Part shown: piece after piece, positions 28,219 through 36,547 of the stretch
Layout of the letters: each line of letters opens with the position of its first letter
Position numbering within the stretch: the stretch's first letter is position 1
Assembly: GCF_029350945.1 (NCBI RefSeq)
Contig: NZ_JARKMS010000001.1
Coordinates: forward strand, 188,375 to 252,374
DNA length: 64,000 nucleotides
Source of the DNA: Maribacter huludaoensis
GTDB lineage: Bacteria > Bacteroidota > Bacteroidia > Flavobacteriales > Flavobacteriaceae
Direction: 5' to 3'
Translations under genes and position numbers: made by a program
Notes under the pieces: model-generated
What the model was told of the DNA's origin: nothing
Database searches by the model: none
Seen by the model: only the letters and a program-made list of their open reading frames with translations

Positions 28219-29028
28219 TTACCAAGGACTATTACCTTTTTTAATCAACTCTCCAATTAACTCGGTCAAAAACTCTTGTTTGGTCACCTTACTTAATTGT
28301 CTTTTTGCTTTATATTCAAAACTAGACCCATCTTGCAATGAAACTTTTACTGGTGATTGAATATCTGTTGTTGCTGTTGCAATTAAGTTTCCGTCAACAT
28401 CATACACTTTAATAGGCGTTGATCTTGTACCAGAATATTCATCAGGTGAGGTAACTTTTCCAATTACGTCAGTTCCCATTCTACCACCTTTAGTAATACT
28501 TAAATCATTTTGTACAAATGGATTAATCGCTGCAACCTTTGCATCTAGTTCCTTGTCTTGATTTTTAACTTTGTTAACCTTCTCTTTTGCGGTACTTTCA
28601 GTTTTAGTATCAAGGAAAGTAGAAATTTTTTCGGCATTTACATTTCCCGACAAATCAAAAAACTGAAGCTTCTCAATTAAAAAACTTATAATTTTCTTTT
28701 TACCAGTCCCATAATCAGGATCGATATCTATAGCATTAGTTTTGGAAAAATCCGCATTTGAAATCTCTAACCAGCTCTCTTTAGCCCCATTTGGAACCAA
28801 CATTCTTCCTATACTATTTACTTGAAGAAACAATTCTGATGAATTTGAATTCGTAAATGAATACAAAATATCATAATCCCCCATAGTCTTTGTAGCTCTA
28901 TGCTCAGTTTCCATCTTTATAGGAATGGCAACCTTGTCCACTAATATAGCACCTTTTTTAAAGCCTATTTTTTGAGCACTAATAGACACACTAAAAAATA
29001 AAACCAGTCCAAAAACTATTCTATTCAT
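28219..29028 (-). CDS. Secreted protein of unknown function inside the atp operon
   Basis: 269 residues with signal peptide MNRIVFGLVLFFSVSISAQ. I do not recognise the family. The N-terminal half is beta-rich (GAILVDKVAIPIKMETEHRA, YDILYSFTNSNSSELFLQVN). A Lys-rich segment lies around 145-165, and the C-terminal part holds IKVYDVDGNLIATATTDIQS and ends ELIGELIKKGNSPW. It begins one base after the atpH stop codon, so translation is probably coupled. Codon use looks like its neighbours. A periplasmic or surface protein has no obvious role in ATP synthase. Confidence 0.75.
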   Translation of the reverse strand: MNRIVFGLVLFFSVSISAQKIGFKKGAILVDKVAIPIKMETEHRATKTMGDYDILYSFTNSNSSELFLQVNSIGRMLVPNGAKESWLEISNADFSKTNAIDIDPDYGTGKKKIISFLIEKLQFFDLSGNVNAEKISTFLDTKTESTAKEKVNKVKNQDKELDAKVAAINPFVQNDLSITKGGRMGTDVIGKVTSPDEYSGTRSTPIKVYDVDGNLIATATTDIQSPVKVSLQDGSSFEYKAKRQLSKVTKQEFLTELIGELIKKGNSPW

Positions 29029-29029
29029 A

Positions 29030-29569
29030 TTATAGACTATTTGAAAATTCTCTTTTTAAATTATTAAGCTTGTTGCTTACGCTAGCATCATACTGTAAAT
29101 CTCCAACTCTTAATATGAAGCCTCCAATAATACTTTCGTCCACTTTACTTTCTAGGGTAACTTCATTACCGGTAAGTGCAGCAACTTTCAATAATATTTT
29201 CTTTTCCATTGCGGCATCTAAAGGTACTGCAGTGGTAACATAAGCCACATCTTTACCTTTTTGTTGCTCATTAAGAATAATGTATTTTAAGGCAACTTCG
29301 TTTAGCATTCCCAAACGCTTGTTGTCTACCAACATATTAATAGTGCCTTCCGTGATCGAATGACTACCCTTAAAAATCTCAAGTAGAGCATTCTTTTTCA
29401 TAGTACCGGATACAACCGGACTAGCCAATACATCTTTAAGTTCCTTACTATCTGAAATAGTAGCGGCGATTGAACGCATATCTTTTTCAACAGCATCCAA
29501 GGCCTTGTTTTCCTTGGCCATATCCAATATTGCCTTTGCGTAACGTAATGCAGCTCTAGATTCGCTCAT
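29030..29569 (-). CDS. atpH: ATP synthase F1 subunit delta
   Basis: 179-residue peripheral-stalk cap protein (OSCP type) linking subunit b to the alpha3-beta3 head. Start ESRAALRYAKAILDMAKENK and the C-terminal VDESIIGGFILRVGDLQYDA are characteristic. It is separated by 8 bases from atpF and by a single base from the following unknown gene. Confidence 0.95.
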   Translation of the reverse strand: MSESRAALRYAKAILDMAKENKALDAVEKDMRSIAATISDSKELKDVLASPVVSGTMKKNALLEIFKGSHSITEGTINMLVDNKRLGMLNEVALKYIILNEQQKGKDVAYVTTAVPLDAAMEKKILLKVAALTGNEVTLESKVDESIIGGFILRVGDLQYDASVSNKLNNLKREFSNSL

Positions 29570-29577
29570 TATTTCTT

Positions 29578-30078
29578 TTAGTTAAGTTTTATATCGCTCA
29601 ACATTGTATCTACCAATTTCAATTGCTTGTCATTGTTAGATAAATCCTCTTTCAATACTTTTTCTGCTATAGCAACAGACAATTCTGCAACCTGACTTTT
29701 AATGTCGGCAACAGCAGCTTTTTTCTCACTTTCGATTGCAGTCTGTGCTTGCTTCAACATTTTATCACCTTCAAGCTTTGCTTGTTCTTTAGAGTCAGAA
29801 ATCATTTTTTCTTTGATTTCACGAGCTTCTTTCAACATAGCCTCACGTTCTGCACGTGCTTCTTGAAGCATCTTTTCGTTATCGGCCTGTAAGTTCTGCA
29901 TATCTGCCTTTGCTTTCTCAGCTGCGGCCAATGCTTCCTCAATACCCGTTTCTCTTTCGTTCAAAGAGTTTAAAATTGGTTTCCAAGCAAATTTTACCAT
30001 CAAGAATATTAATCCTAATAATAATATTGTTTGAACTATAAACAAACCTGGTGAAAAATCGTTCAATAAAACTTCCAT
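29578..30078 (-). CDS. atpF: ATP synthase F0 subunit b
   Basis: 166-residue peripheral-stalk subunit: one membrane helix near residues 10-30 (LFIVQTILLLGLIFLMVKFA) and a long charged helix, Glu/Lys/Ala-rich, from about 40 to 150. An 89-base gap with a hairpin separates it from atpE, wider than most gaps in this operon. Confidence 0.95.
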   Translation of the reverse strand: MEVLLNDFSPGLFIVQTILLLGLIFLMVKFAWKPILNSLNERETGIEEALAAAEKAKADMQNLQADNEKMLQEARAEREAMLKEAREIKEKMISDSKEQAKLEGDKMLKQAQTAIESEKKAAVADIKSQVAELSVAIAEKVLKEDLSNNDKQLKLVDTMLSDIKLN

Positions 30079-30119
30079 ATCCTAATCTTTAAAATCTAAA
30101 TCAAATAATTAAAAAACAT

Positions 30120-30144
30120 TTCCTGTAACCAACCGTTACAGGAA
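30120..30144 (-). terminator. Hairpin between atpE and atpF (attenuator or RNA stabiliser)
   Basis: Perfect 10-base stem TTCCTGTAAC / GTTACAGGAA around CAACC. On the coding (minus) strand it is followed by ATGTTTTTT, a short T-run. It sits 24 bases after the atpE stop codon inside the operon. A partial terminator or 3-prime end protector would raise atpE over downstream genes, which fits the need for many c subunits. That role is inferred. Confidence 0.6.
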
Positions 30145-30167
30145 GATGTCTTTGGGTTTTCGTGTTC

Positions 30168-30380
<213 letters not shown>

Positions 30381-30400
30381 TTAAATTAAAAAAACTCTTA

Positions 30401-31579
30401 TTAAATGAAGTCCGCCCTTACATCTTCCGTATCGGCTACCTCGTGACCCGCCTCATCGTGTTCATGATCATGGTCATGCTCTGCAACTGCCATACCTATA
30501 AATAAAGCAGAAAGTGCAGTAAAAATATATGCTTGCAAAAAGGCTACTAAAACCTCAATAAGCGTAATAAAAAATGATAATACCAATGATAAACCTGTAG
30601 CACCCGCTACCCCCAAACTCTCTTTTAAGGTAAACATGATCGCAATTAAGCTCATTACCACAATGTGCCCCGCAGATATGTTTGCGAACAAACGTACTAG
30701 CAATGAAAATGGCTTAATGATAAATGCACCAGCTAATTCTATAATAGCCAAAATAGGCTTTACAAATACAGGTACACCCGGCATCCATAAAATGTGCATC
30801 CAGTAATCTTTATTTCCACTAACCGTATAAATAACTAAAGTGAAAATTGCCAAACAAGCCGTTACCGCTATTTGTCCAGTAACATTAAACCCAAATGGGG
30901 TAAGTCCCAACAAGTTTAACACCCAGATAAAGAAGAACACGGTTAACAAGTAACCCGTAAATCTTCTATAATGCTTTTCACCAATATTTGGTCTTGCAAT
31001 CTCATCTCTTACATAAAGCACCAATGGCTCTAACACTCTACCGAAACCAGTAGGTATATTTTTCTTACCATATTGTTTCGCCAAAGAAGAAAAGGCCAAC
31101 AACATCAACAAACCTACCAACAACACACCAACAACACTTTTAGTAATTGAAAAATCTAAAACTTTATGCGCATTTGTTGCATGATGCTCTTCATCAAAAC
31201 TAACCGATGAAGCGCCTGCTTCCAACTCATAAATTTTACTGTGAAGTTTTACAAATTTAGAACCGTTCTTTTCAACAATTACTTGCCCGTTATCATCATG
31301 GTGAAATTCTGAGGACATAAAAGTCACTAATCCATTGCTTGACCAAAGAATAACCGGAAGGGGAAAACCAACATGTTTTCTTTCACCTGAATCACTAGTA
31401 TATGAGAATAAATGAAAATCGTGAGAATCTTTAAGGTGATGTAAAATATAGGCGTCAACCTGTTCCTTTCCACTTACCACTCCTTCTGGCTCAGTATCAG
31501 ATATAGCAAAACTTTGTAATGAAAAACAAAGTATTAGAAGTTGTAATAAGGTTTTAATCGTATTTGAAACTTGCATCAT
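30401..31579 (-). CDS. atpB: ATP synthase F0 subunit a, with long N-terminal extension and His/Asp-rich tail
   Basis: 392 residues, longer than the usual ~240-280. The core, from about residue 150, has the membrane helices and the critical arginine region (VRLFANISAGHIVV). Ahead of it lie a signal-like segment (LLQLLILCFSLQSFAISD) and about 120 extra residues (for example FHLFSYTSDSGERKHVGFPL), likely on the periplasmic side. Such extensions are known in Bacteroidota. The C-terminus EHDHDHEHDEAGHE could bind metal. An ATG one codon downstream is an alternative start. Confidence 0.95.
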   Translation of the reverse strand: MMQVSNTIKTLLQLLILCFSLQSFAISDTEPEGVVSGKEQVDAYILHHLKDSHDFHLFSYTSDSGERKHVGFPLPVILWSSNGLVTFMSSEFHHDDNGQVIVEKNGSKFVKLHSKIYELEAGASSVSFDEEHHATNAHKVLDFSITKSVVGVLLVGLLMLLAFSSLAKQYGKKNIPTGFGRVLEPLVLYVRDEIARPNIGEKHYRRFTGYLLTVFFFIWVLNLLGLTPFGFNVTGQIAVTACLAIFTLVIYTVSGNKDYWMHILWMPGVPVFVKPILAIIELAGAFIIKPFSLLVRLFANISAGHIVVMSLIAIMFTLKESLGVAGATGLSLVLSFFITLIEVLVAFLQAYIFTALSALFIGMAVAEHDHDHEHDEAGHEVADTEDVRADFI

Positions 31580-31669
31580 TAGTTCTTTATCAAAAAATTT
31601 AGCTCCTAGAAATTTTGCGCAAAAGTAGTTAATTATTGCATAAACTACCCAATTTTAAAGCTTTAAAAT

Positions 31670-32062
31670 TTAGAGTCTTTTTTTGCGCATAATTTTCGAA
31701 ATAAAAAACACTTCTAGAAACAAAAAAATAATCACCGGTATAAGTAGCCCACCCCTATATATTTGAGGCATAATCAGTTCTCCTAAAAGGTAAGGATAGA
31801 ATAGTGCCGCAAAAATTGTAATCTTAAAAACAAGTACACCCATATAGATAAAACCTAATTGTTCAAAAAAGGAATTGTTTTTAGAGGCAATTAAGAAAAT
31901 GATGACCAGTGTAAGGGAAAACAAAAAATGAAATGTATAGGCCTTGATCAATAGCGGACCTAAATAGGTTGGCGGATCTAATAAGGCAAGATTTTGTAGA
32001 AAATAAGAAGTCGCGCCCACAACAGTGAACACGACTATATATAAAGTGATATTTTTTAGCAA
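31670..32062 (-). CDS. DUF6168 family membrane protein in the atp operon
   Basis: 130 residues with four membrane helices, matching DUF6168 as I recall it. It sits between atpZ and atpB, the position AtpI-type assembly factors take in other phyla, so a role in F0 assembly or ion supply is a reasonable inference. Its C-terminus is basic (ISKIMRKKRL). It starts 3 bases after the atpZ stop. Confidence 0.8.
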   Translation of the reverse strand: MLKNITLYIVVFTVVGATSYFLQNLALLDPPTYLGPLLIKAYTFHFLFSLTLVIIFLIASKNNSFFEQLGFIYMGVLVFKITIFAALFYPYLLGELIMPQIYRGGLLIPVIIFLFLEVFFISKIMRKKRL

Positions 32063-32065
32063 CGT

Positions 32066-32293
32066 TTATTTATTTAGCGCCATAACTTTTTTTATGACTA
32101 AATAGATAGACAAAAATACAGCAAGTAATGTAAATGTATCCTCTAAAAACGTTTTTTCAAACTTTTGATCTAACCACTCTCCTAAAAGATTGCCCAAGTA
32201 TATAGTGACACCCATTTGTATGGCAACACCAGATAAGCTTGCGGCATTTCTTAAGAGTTCAGAATTATCATTACGAGGCTTTTGCGGCTCCAT
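32066..32293 (-). CDS. atpZ: AtpZ/AtpI family protein
   Basis: 75 residues with two membrane helices (LSGVAIQMGVTIYLGNLLGE; FTLLAVFLSIYLVIKKVM) and the Gly and charge pattern of AtpZ-type accessory proteins of F0. In other bacteria AtpZ/AtpI help c-ring assembly or magnesium uptake. ATG at 32293 is chosen; the frame is open further upstream only within the bactofilin gene. It overlaps bactofilin by 23 bases. Confidence 0.82.
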   Translation of the reverse strand: MEPQKPRNDNSELLRNAASLSGVAIQMGVTIYLGNLLGEWLDQKFEKTFLEDTFTLLAVFLSIYLVIKKVMALNK

Positions 32294-32687
32294 TATTTGA
32301 AGATTTAAAACCTGTACCCGCAGCTTTACCACCACCCATGGTACAAGATGCGTTAAATGTAGCACCCGGTTCAACAGCCAATTTACTTACAGAAACGGTA
32401 CCTTCTATAACTGCAGATGATTTTAAGGATAATAGATCGGATACTAAAAGTTCTCCATTAAAACTGCCTTCTATATCTGCATTTACACATTCTACTTTTC
32501 CATGAATGTAGCCATCTTTACCGATCACCACTTTACCGGAAGTTTTTACATTACCATCTAGCTTACCATCTATACGAAAATCCGCTTCAGATATAATATC
32601 TCCTTTAATTTTGGTGTTCTTCTCTATTCTATTAGGCTGGCCTCCTACTTCATTCATAGCTCTAGGTTTTTGTTTGTCTGAAAACAT
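32271..32687 (-). CDS. Bactofilin (polymer-forming cytoskeletal protein)
   Basis: 138 residues. The central domain, about 20-115, is a right-handed beta-helix with the repeating pattern typical of bactofilins (TKIKGDIISEADFRIDGKLD, GNVKTSGKVVIGKDGYIHGK, VECVNADIEGSFNGELLV). Flanking ends are disordered. Bactofilins polymerise without nucleotides and place cell-wall or envelope machinery. It lies 3 bases after the porW stop and overlaps atpZ, so all three are probably cotranscribed. Confidence 0.93.
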   Translation of the reverse strand: MFSDKQKPRAMNEVGGQPNRIEKNTKIKGDIISEADFRIDGKLDGNVKTSGKVVIGKDGYIHGKVECVNADIEGSFNGELLVSDLLSLKSSAVIEGTVSVSKLAVEPGATFNASCTMGGGKAAGTGFKSSNNGAAKAS

Positions 32688-32690
32688 TGT

Positions 32691-35246
32691 TCACGGTTTT
32701 GGGGTTAAAAGCGTACTTCTATATTCGTTTAAATTTTTATGAACTTGTACAATCTTATAGTTCTCTGATAAAACTACAAAATTCTCATCAGCCACACGGT
32801 AATCCTTATTATTTTTTAGCAGCTCGGCATACCCAAGGGCAAAATCTTTAGATTTAAATCCGTGTACGACTACAAATTGATCTTCTAGGTTATAAATATC
32901 CCTAGAAACAATATTTTTATATTTCAAGTCTATAATAGATTGCTCTAACAATTCCATCAATTTTATAGCTTGTTCCGTTTTACTTCTTTTAAACGGAAAG
33001 ACTACTTTCCAGTTCGATGTTCCTTTAGAATCTGTCTCTGGTGAAAACTCTTTCTGTTCCAACTTCGGTAGTTGCTCTGCAATCATTTGCTCGGCTTTTT
33101 TTCCTTCAGGATTATTAGGATACGTCAACGCCACATAATTCAATGCTTCTTTAAAGGGCTTAAAACCTTGCAGCCTACCAATGGCATTTGCCTTCAACAT
33201 TTCAAACTTTGGAACAATTGGATCACCTGTAAATTTATTGATATTTTCTTCTGCGCCAGTAATTACCTGTAAGTACTGCTGTTCATTATATTGTTTAAAT
33301 AAACTTTCATAGCGTTTCTCTGGACTATCTGAACTATCTGCAAGAACCGCTTGAGGGTTTAACAGTATTTCAGCGTATCTAGAATCTGAATGATTGGCAA
33401 TAATATCTGCCTTCATCGTCTCTTTCAAAGGACTATCTACTTCTTCGTATATTTTATAAAGATTATATTTTGAAGGAAGAATTAAACGCTCTTCTGCATT
33501 GCTTGCCAATACGTTTTCTAATTTGGCAGCAGCCAAAAGATTCTCATTGAACTTCTCCTTATATATCAACCCCAATTGATAATTGGCAAAATTACGTTCT
33601 GTCTTTAAGCTATCAATTATAGCAACATCTGTAGGTAAACGATCCATGTAATAGTCTAACGAGAATTTCTCATCCTCACTAACCACACTTAAACTATCGT
33701 TAACACCGGATGCATTCTGTAGTGCGATATTCTCACTATTGATAACCGATTTATCAGACCATCGCCAATCATCTGTCAATTCTCTATTGCCCCAACGGTT
33801 TTTGAAGTCGTTTTGACCATAGCCCAAACTAGTAATGTTATAGAAATAGAATTTACCCTTATTCTCTTTACCGCCCTTGCTGTTGTTAAAAGCAGCAAAA
33901 CCATCTGTAATTCTTTCCTTCTCTTTTTTCTGCGCAGCTTCCTTAGCTTTTTGTAGCTCTTCAATATGTTTACCAAAATATGCCAATTGCTCATCTTTTG
34001 GCATTTGGTAAACCGTAATTACACTATCAGTATAATGCACAATGTCTTCGTACTTAATAACATCTTCAAGGTTATCCCTTTTTTTCTTGATTGCCCTAAA
34101 TTTCTTGGTATTCTCGTCAAGGTTGGTCAATACGCTATCATAATAGGCACCTGCGGGCTTATAGATACTTTCATCAAAATTATATTCTGCTAAATTCTCA
34201 TAGTTGAGCGCATTCAATTTTGGCTTGTTTTGCGATGCTCTGAGCGATTTGTTGAAATACAATATTGCCAAACTATCGGATTCTTGTTCTAAGTAAAACT
34301 CTGCCAATTGCCTATAAATGCCATCTAAGTAAGGTCTGTTCTCCCTATTTAGCTCCATCTTGGTTAAATATTCCAAGATTTCTTCTTTATTCTCACCAGT
34401 GACCTGGGTATTCTTTAATTTTTCGATTTTGGCGTTGATCATATAAATCCTAGGGGACTTTCTATTCAACTCGATCACCTTATCAAAAGCATAATTGGCA
34501 CTGTCCCTATAACCCAACTGATTGTACAACTGACCAATAATATAATAGTACCTTCCTTTTTCAGGATTCTTTTTTGTGTAATGCGATGCAATTTTTAGGT
34601 TTTGAACCGCAGTATCCGGAGCATTAAGATTTATATAGGCTTGTGCCAACATTGCCCTTGCATCTGCATATTCTTGATCTTTTAAACGCTCATATTTCAT
34701 TAAGCGTTTTAAATTTTTTATCGCTAAATCATCATTCTCTAACCTAATATTTACCTTTTCTCGCCAAATACTTGCTTCATTAAGCTTATCACTTTCCGAA
34801 TATTTATTGAGAATGTAATTGAAGGATTCCAATGCAGGAATGTAGCGTTCATCAAAATAACGAGCTTTACCTAACAATAGAAAAGCCTCATCTATTTGAG
34901 GGTTGCGTTCTTCATCCTTAATATCCATACTATGCTTTTGAATAGCCTTTGTAGCTTTTTCTTCTGCAATAAGAAAATTAGGATTGTTGTCTTCTGAATC
35001 TAATTTTATTTCGCCGCTAACTTCTAAACGTTCTATGGGCAAAACTTCAAAATAATCATCTTGATAAGTATCGTTCAACGTTTCTCGCCCTTGTTCAAAA
35101 GCAATGTTACCATTATACAAGGTGTTGTATTTGGTATTGAGCGCGTGCCAATTTCGGTTTACGAACTTGTCTTTCTTAACGGAACATGCATTAAAAAGCA
35201 TACTCGTTAAAACACCGGATAAAATAAGTTTGTTTCTAAGATTCAA
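32691..35246 (-). CDS. porW: PorW/SprE type IX secretion system lipoprotein
   Basis: 851-residue lipoprotein (MNLRNKLILSGVLTSMLFNAC) rich in TPR helices from about 50 to 400. A basic, disordered stretch near 420-460 (KEAAQKKEKERITDG) is followed by a C-terminal domain with VVHGFKSKDFALGYAELL. This matches SprE of Flavobacterium johnsoniae and PorW of Porphyromonas gingivalis, needed for type IX secretion and gliding. It is the first gene of the leftward run that continues with bactofilin and the atp genes. A TetR-type operator-like sequence lies 124 bases upstream of the start. Confidence 0.88.
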   Translation of the reverse strand: MNLRNKLILSGVLTSMLFNACSVKKDKFVNRNWHALNTKYNTLYNGNIAFEQGRETLNDTYQDDYFEVLPIERLEVSGEIKLDSEDNNPNFLIAEEKATKAIQKHSMDIKDEERNPQIDEAFLLLGKARYFDERYIPALESFNYILNKYSESDKLNEASIWREKVNIRLENDDLAIKNLKRLMKYERLKDQEYADARAMLAQAYINLNAPDTAVQNLKIASHYTKKNPEKGRYYYIIGQLYNQLGYRDSANYAFDKVIELNRKSPRIYMINAKIEKLKNTQVTGENKEEILEYLTKMELNRENRPYLDGIYRQLAEFYLEQESDSLAILYFNKSLRASQNKPKLNALNYENLAEYNFDESIYKPAGAYYDSVLTNLDENTKKFRAIKKKRDNLEDVIKYEDIVHYTDSVITVYQMPKDEQLAYFGKHIEELQKAKEAAQKKEKERITDGFAAFNNSKGGKENKGKFYFYNITSLGYGQNDFKNRWGNRELTDDWRWSDKSVINSENIALQNASGVNDSLSVVSEDEKFSLDYYMDRLPTDVAIIDSLKTERNFANYQLGLIYKEKFNENLLAAAKLENVLASNAEERLILPSKYNLYKIYEEVDSPLKETMKADIIANHSDSRYAEILLNPQAVLADSSDSPEKRYESLFKQYNEQQYLQVITGAEENINKFTGDPIVPKFEMLKANAIGRLQGFKPFKEALNYVALTYPNNPEGKKAEQMIAEQLPKLEQKEFSPETDSKGTSNWKVVFPFKRSKTEQAIKLMELLEQSIIDLKYKNIVSRDIYNLEDQFVVVHGFKSKDFALGYAELLKNNKDYRVADENFVVLSENYKIVQVHKNLNEYRSTLLTPKP

Positions 35247-35369
35247 AATAGATAATCTACGTATGTATGTTTAACTTAAAAACAACCAGATTATTATACC
35301 GTTTATCGGTAAACTGCATATTTATTTTTAAGTCGTGTCACCATTTATGAACCGCAAAACCAAATTTTT

Positions 35370-35391
35370 ACCGACCATATAGTTTGTTTTA
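35370..35391. promoter_or_regulatory. TetR-operator-like sequence upstream of porW
   Basis: The sequence ACCGACCATATAGTTTGT plus TTTA agrees at 19 of 22 positions with 57100-57121. It also shares CCGACCATAT with the reverse complement of the palindromic site before tetR (57229-57243). It lies 124 bases before the porW ATG, the same distance as the second site has to the M48 gene. Confidence 0.5.
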
Positions 35392-35489
35392 TATTAAAAT
35401 GATCACGAGCTTTTGAGTTTACTGCAGATAATCTGATCAAATGCAACTTCGTCGGATTTTATCTTACTTGGGTTAAAACTTAGAAAAGA

Positions 35490-35513
35490 AAAACCGACCT
35501 AATGGTCGGTTTT
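35490..35513 (-). terminator. Terminator after the ABC transporter ATPase gene
   Basis: Stem AAAACCGACC / GGTCGGTTTT with TAAT loop, followed on the minus strand by a T-rich tract, about 100 bases past the stop codon. Its core matches the trpS terminator. Confidence 0.85.
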
Positions 35514-35611
35514 AAGTTTTTACACTAACTATAGTACGTTTTATTTAAAACCAGTTAAATTATACCATATGTAGTTCTTAACTGCGCTCTAAACGGACAT
35601 ATATTTTTAAA

Positions 35612-36331
35612 TTATTCAACAACTACCTCAGTCTTTTCAGACCCAAAGAAAACTTCTAATTCTTTTAAAGTCTCGGCAGATGTTTCAATGTCTTTGACCA
35701 CCTCACCTTTGCTAAGTACAACAATACGCTCACATACTTCGGTTACATGAATTAGATCATGACTAGAAACCAATACCGTTACATCTTGCTGTGCAGCCAG
35801 ATCTTTAATAATCTGCTTAAGGCGAATCTGCGTTGTTGGATCTAAATTGGCAAAAGGTTCATCTAGAATCACCACTTTGGGGTTGCCAATAAAAGAGGCC
35901 ACTATACCTGCTTTCTTCTGGTTTCCCTTAGATAAATCCCTCAAGTACTTTTTCTGACCTAATATTTCGCCATGGAAAAAGTCCTGATACTGTGCTAAAA
36001 GCGCGTCTACATCGGCTTTATTTTGCCCACGTAGGTCCCCTATGAAATAAAAATATTCTTCGGGAGTCAAATACCCGATCAAAAAGGTTTCATCAATAAA
36101 GGAAGATGTAAACGGTTTCCAATTTTCACTGGTGTTTACTTGAACTTCATTATTGATAATATGACCTGTAGTTGGTTGTATTAAGTCTAGCAACAAACTA
36201 AACAGCGTAGTTTTACCCGCGCCGTTATTTCCTACCAATCCAAAGCTTTGTCCTGTTGGTATTTCTAGGTTCTCTATATTCAATACTTGTTGTGCACCGT
36301 ATATTTTTGATAAATTTTCTATTGTAATCAT
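35612..36331 (-). CDS. ABC transporter ATP-binding protein
   Basis: 239-residue ATPase subunit. Walker A GLVGNNGAGKTTLFSLL near residue 32; signature region LRDLSKGNQKKAGIVASFIG near 135; Walker B KVVILDEPFANLDPTTQ near 155; switch histidine VLVSSHDL. It belongs to the export-type class used with DUF5687/ABC-2-like permeases, and the upstream gene is such a permease. The substrate is unknown. Confidence 0.93.
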   Translation of the reverse strand: MITIENLSKIYGAQQVLNIENLEIPTGQSFGLVGNNGAGKTTLFSLLLDLIQPTTGHIINNEVQVNTSENWKPFTSSFIDETFLIGYLTPEEYFYFIGDLRGQNKADVDALLAQYQDFFHGEILGQKKYLRDLSKGNQKKAGIVASFIGNPKVVILDEPFANLDPTTQIRLKQIIKDLAAQQDVTVLVSSHDLIHVTEVCERIVVLSKGEVVKDIETSAETLKELEVFFGSEKTEVVVE

Positions 36332-36516
36332 AATCGTGTTATTTACTTTGGCTATGCTCAGCAGCCTTTTAGTTCGTTATTGGTTAAAAGAAATAAATCC
36401 AATTTATCTGTCTGAATAGCTTATTAACAATTAGCCGACATTTAATTTACTTATTCCTGCAACTTTATATTCCTTACTGAATTCTTTAAGTTTTCCTAAA
36501 TAAGCTTTTTTCTTTG

Positions 36517-36544
36517 TACTTATTACTTAATACTCGGTACTTAT
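36517..36544. repeat. Heptamer array, four TACTNNN units, after the DUF5687 gene
   Basis: Units TACTTAT, TACTTAA, TACTCGG, TACTTAT on the + strand, preceded by CTTTG. Layout and orientation equal the array at 26579-26606. It starts 3 bases after the stop codon of the permease gene on the coding strand. The rest of the 216-base gap shows nothing else. Confidence 0.8.
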
Positions 36545-36547
36545 CAA

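Larger units (their letters stand above)
35247..35611. other. Intergenic region upstream of porW
   Basis: No gene seen in 365 bases. Contents: an operator-like 22-mer at 35370-35391 that resembles one upstream of the M48 gene and, in its core, the palindrome upstream of tetR, and the ABC-transporter terminator at 35490-35513. I found no convincing -33/-7 pair for porW. Confidence 0.6.
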
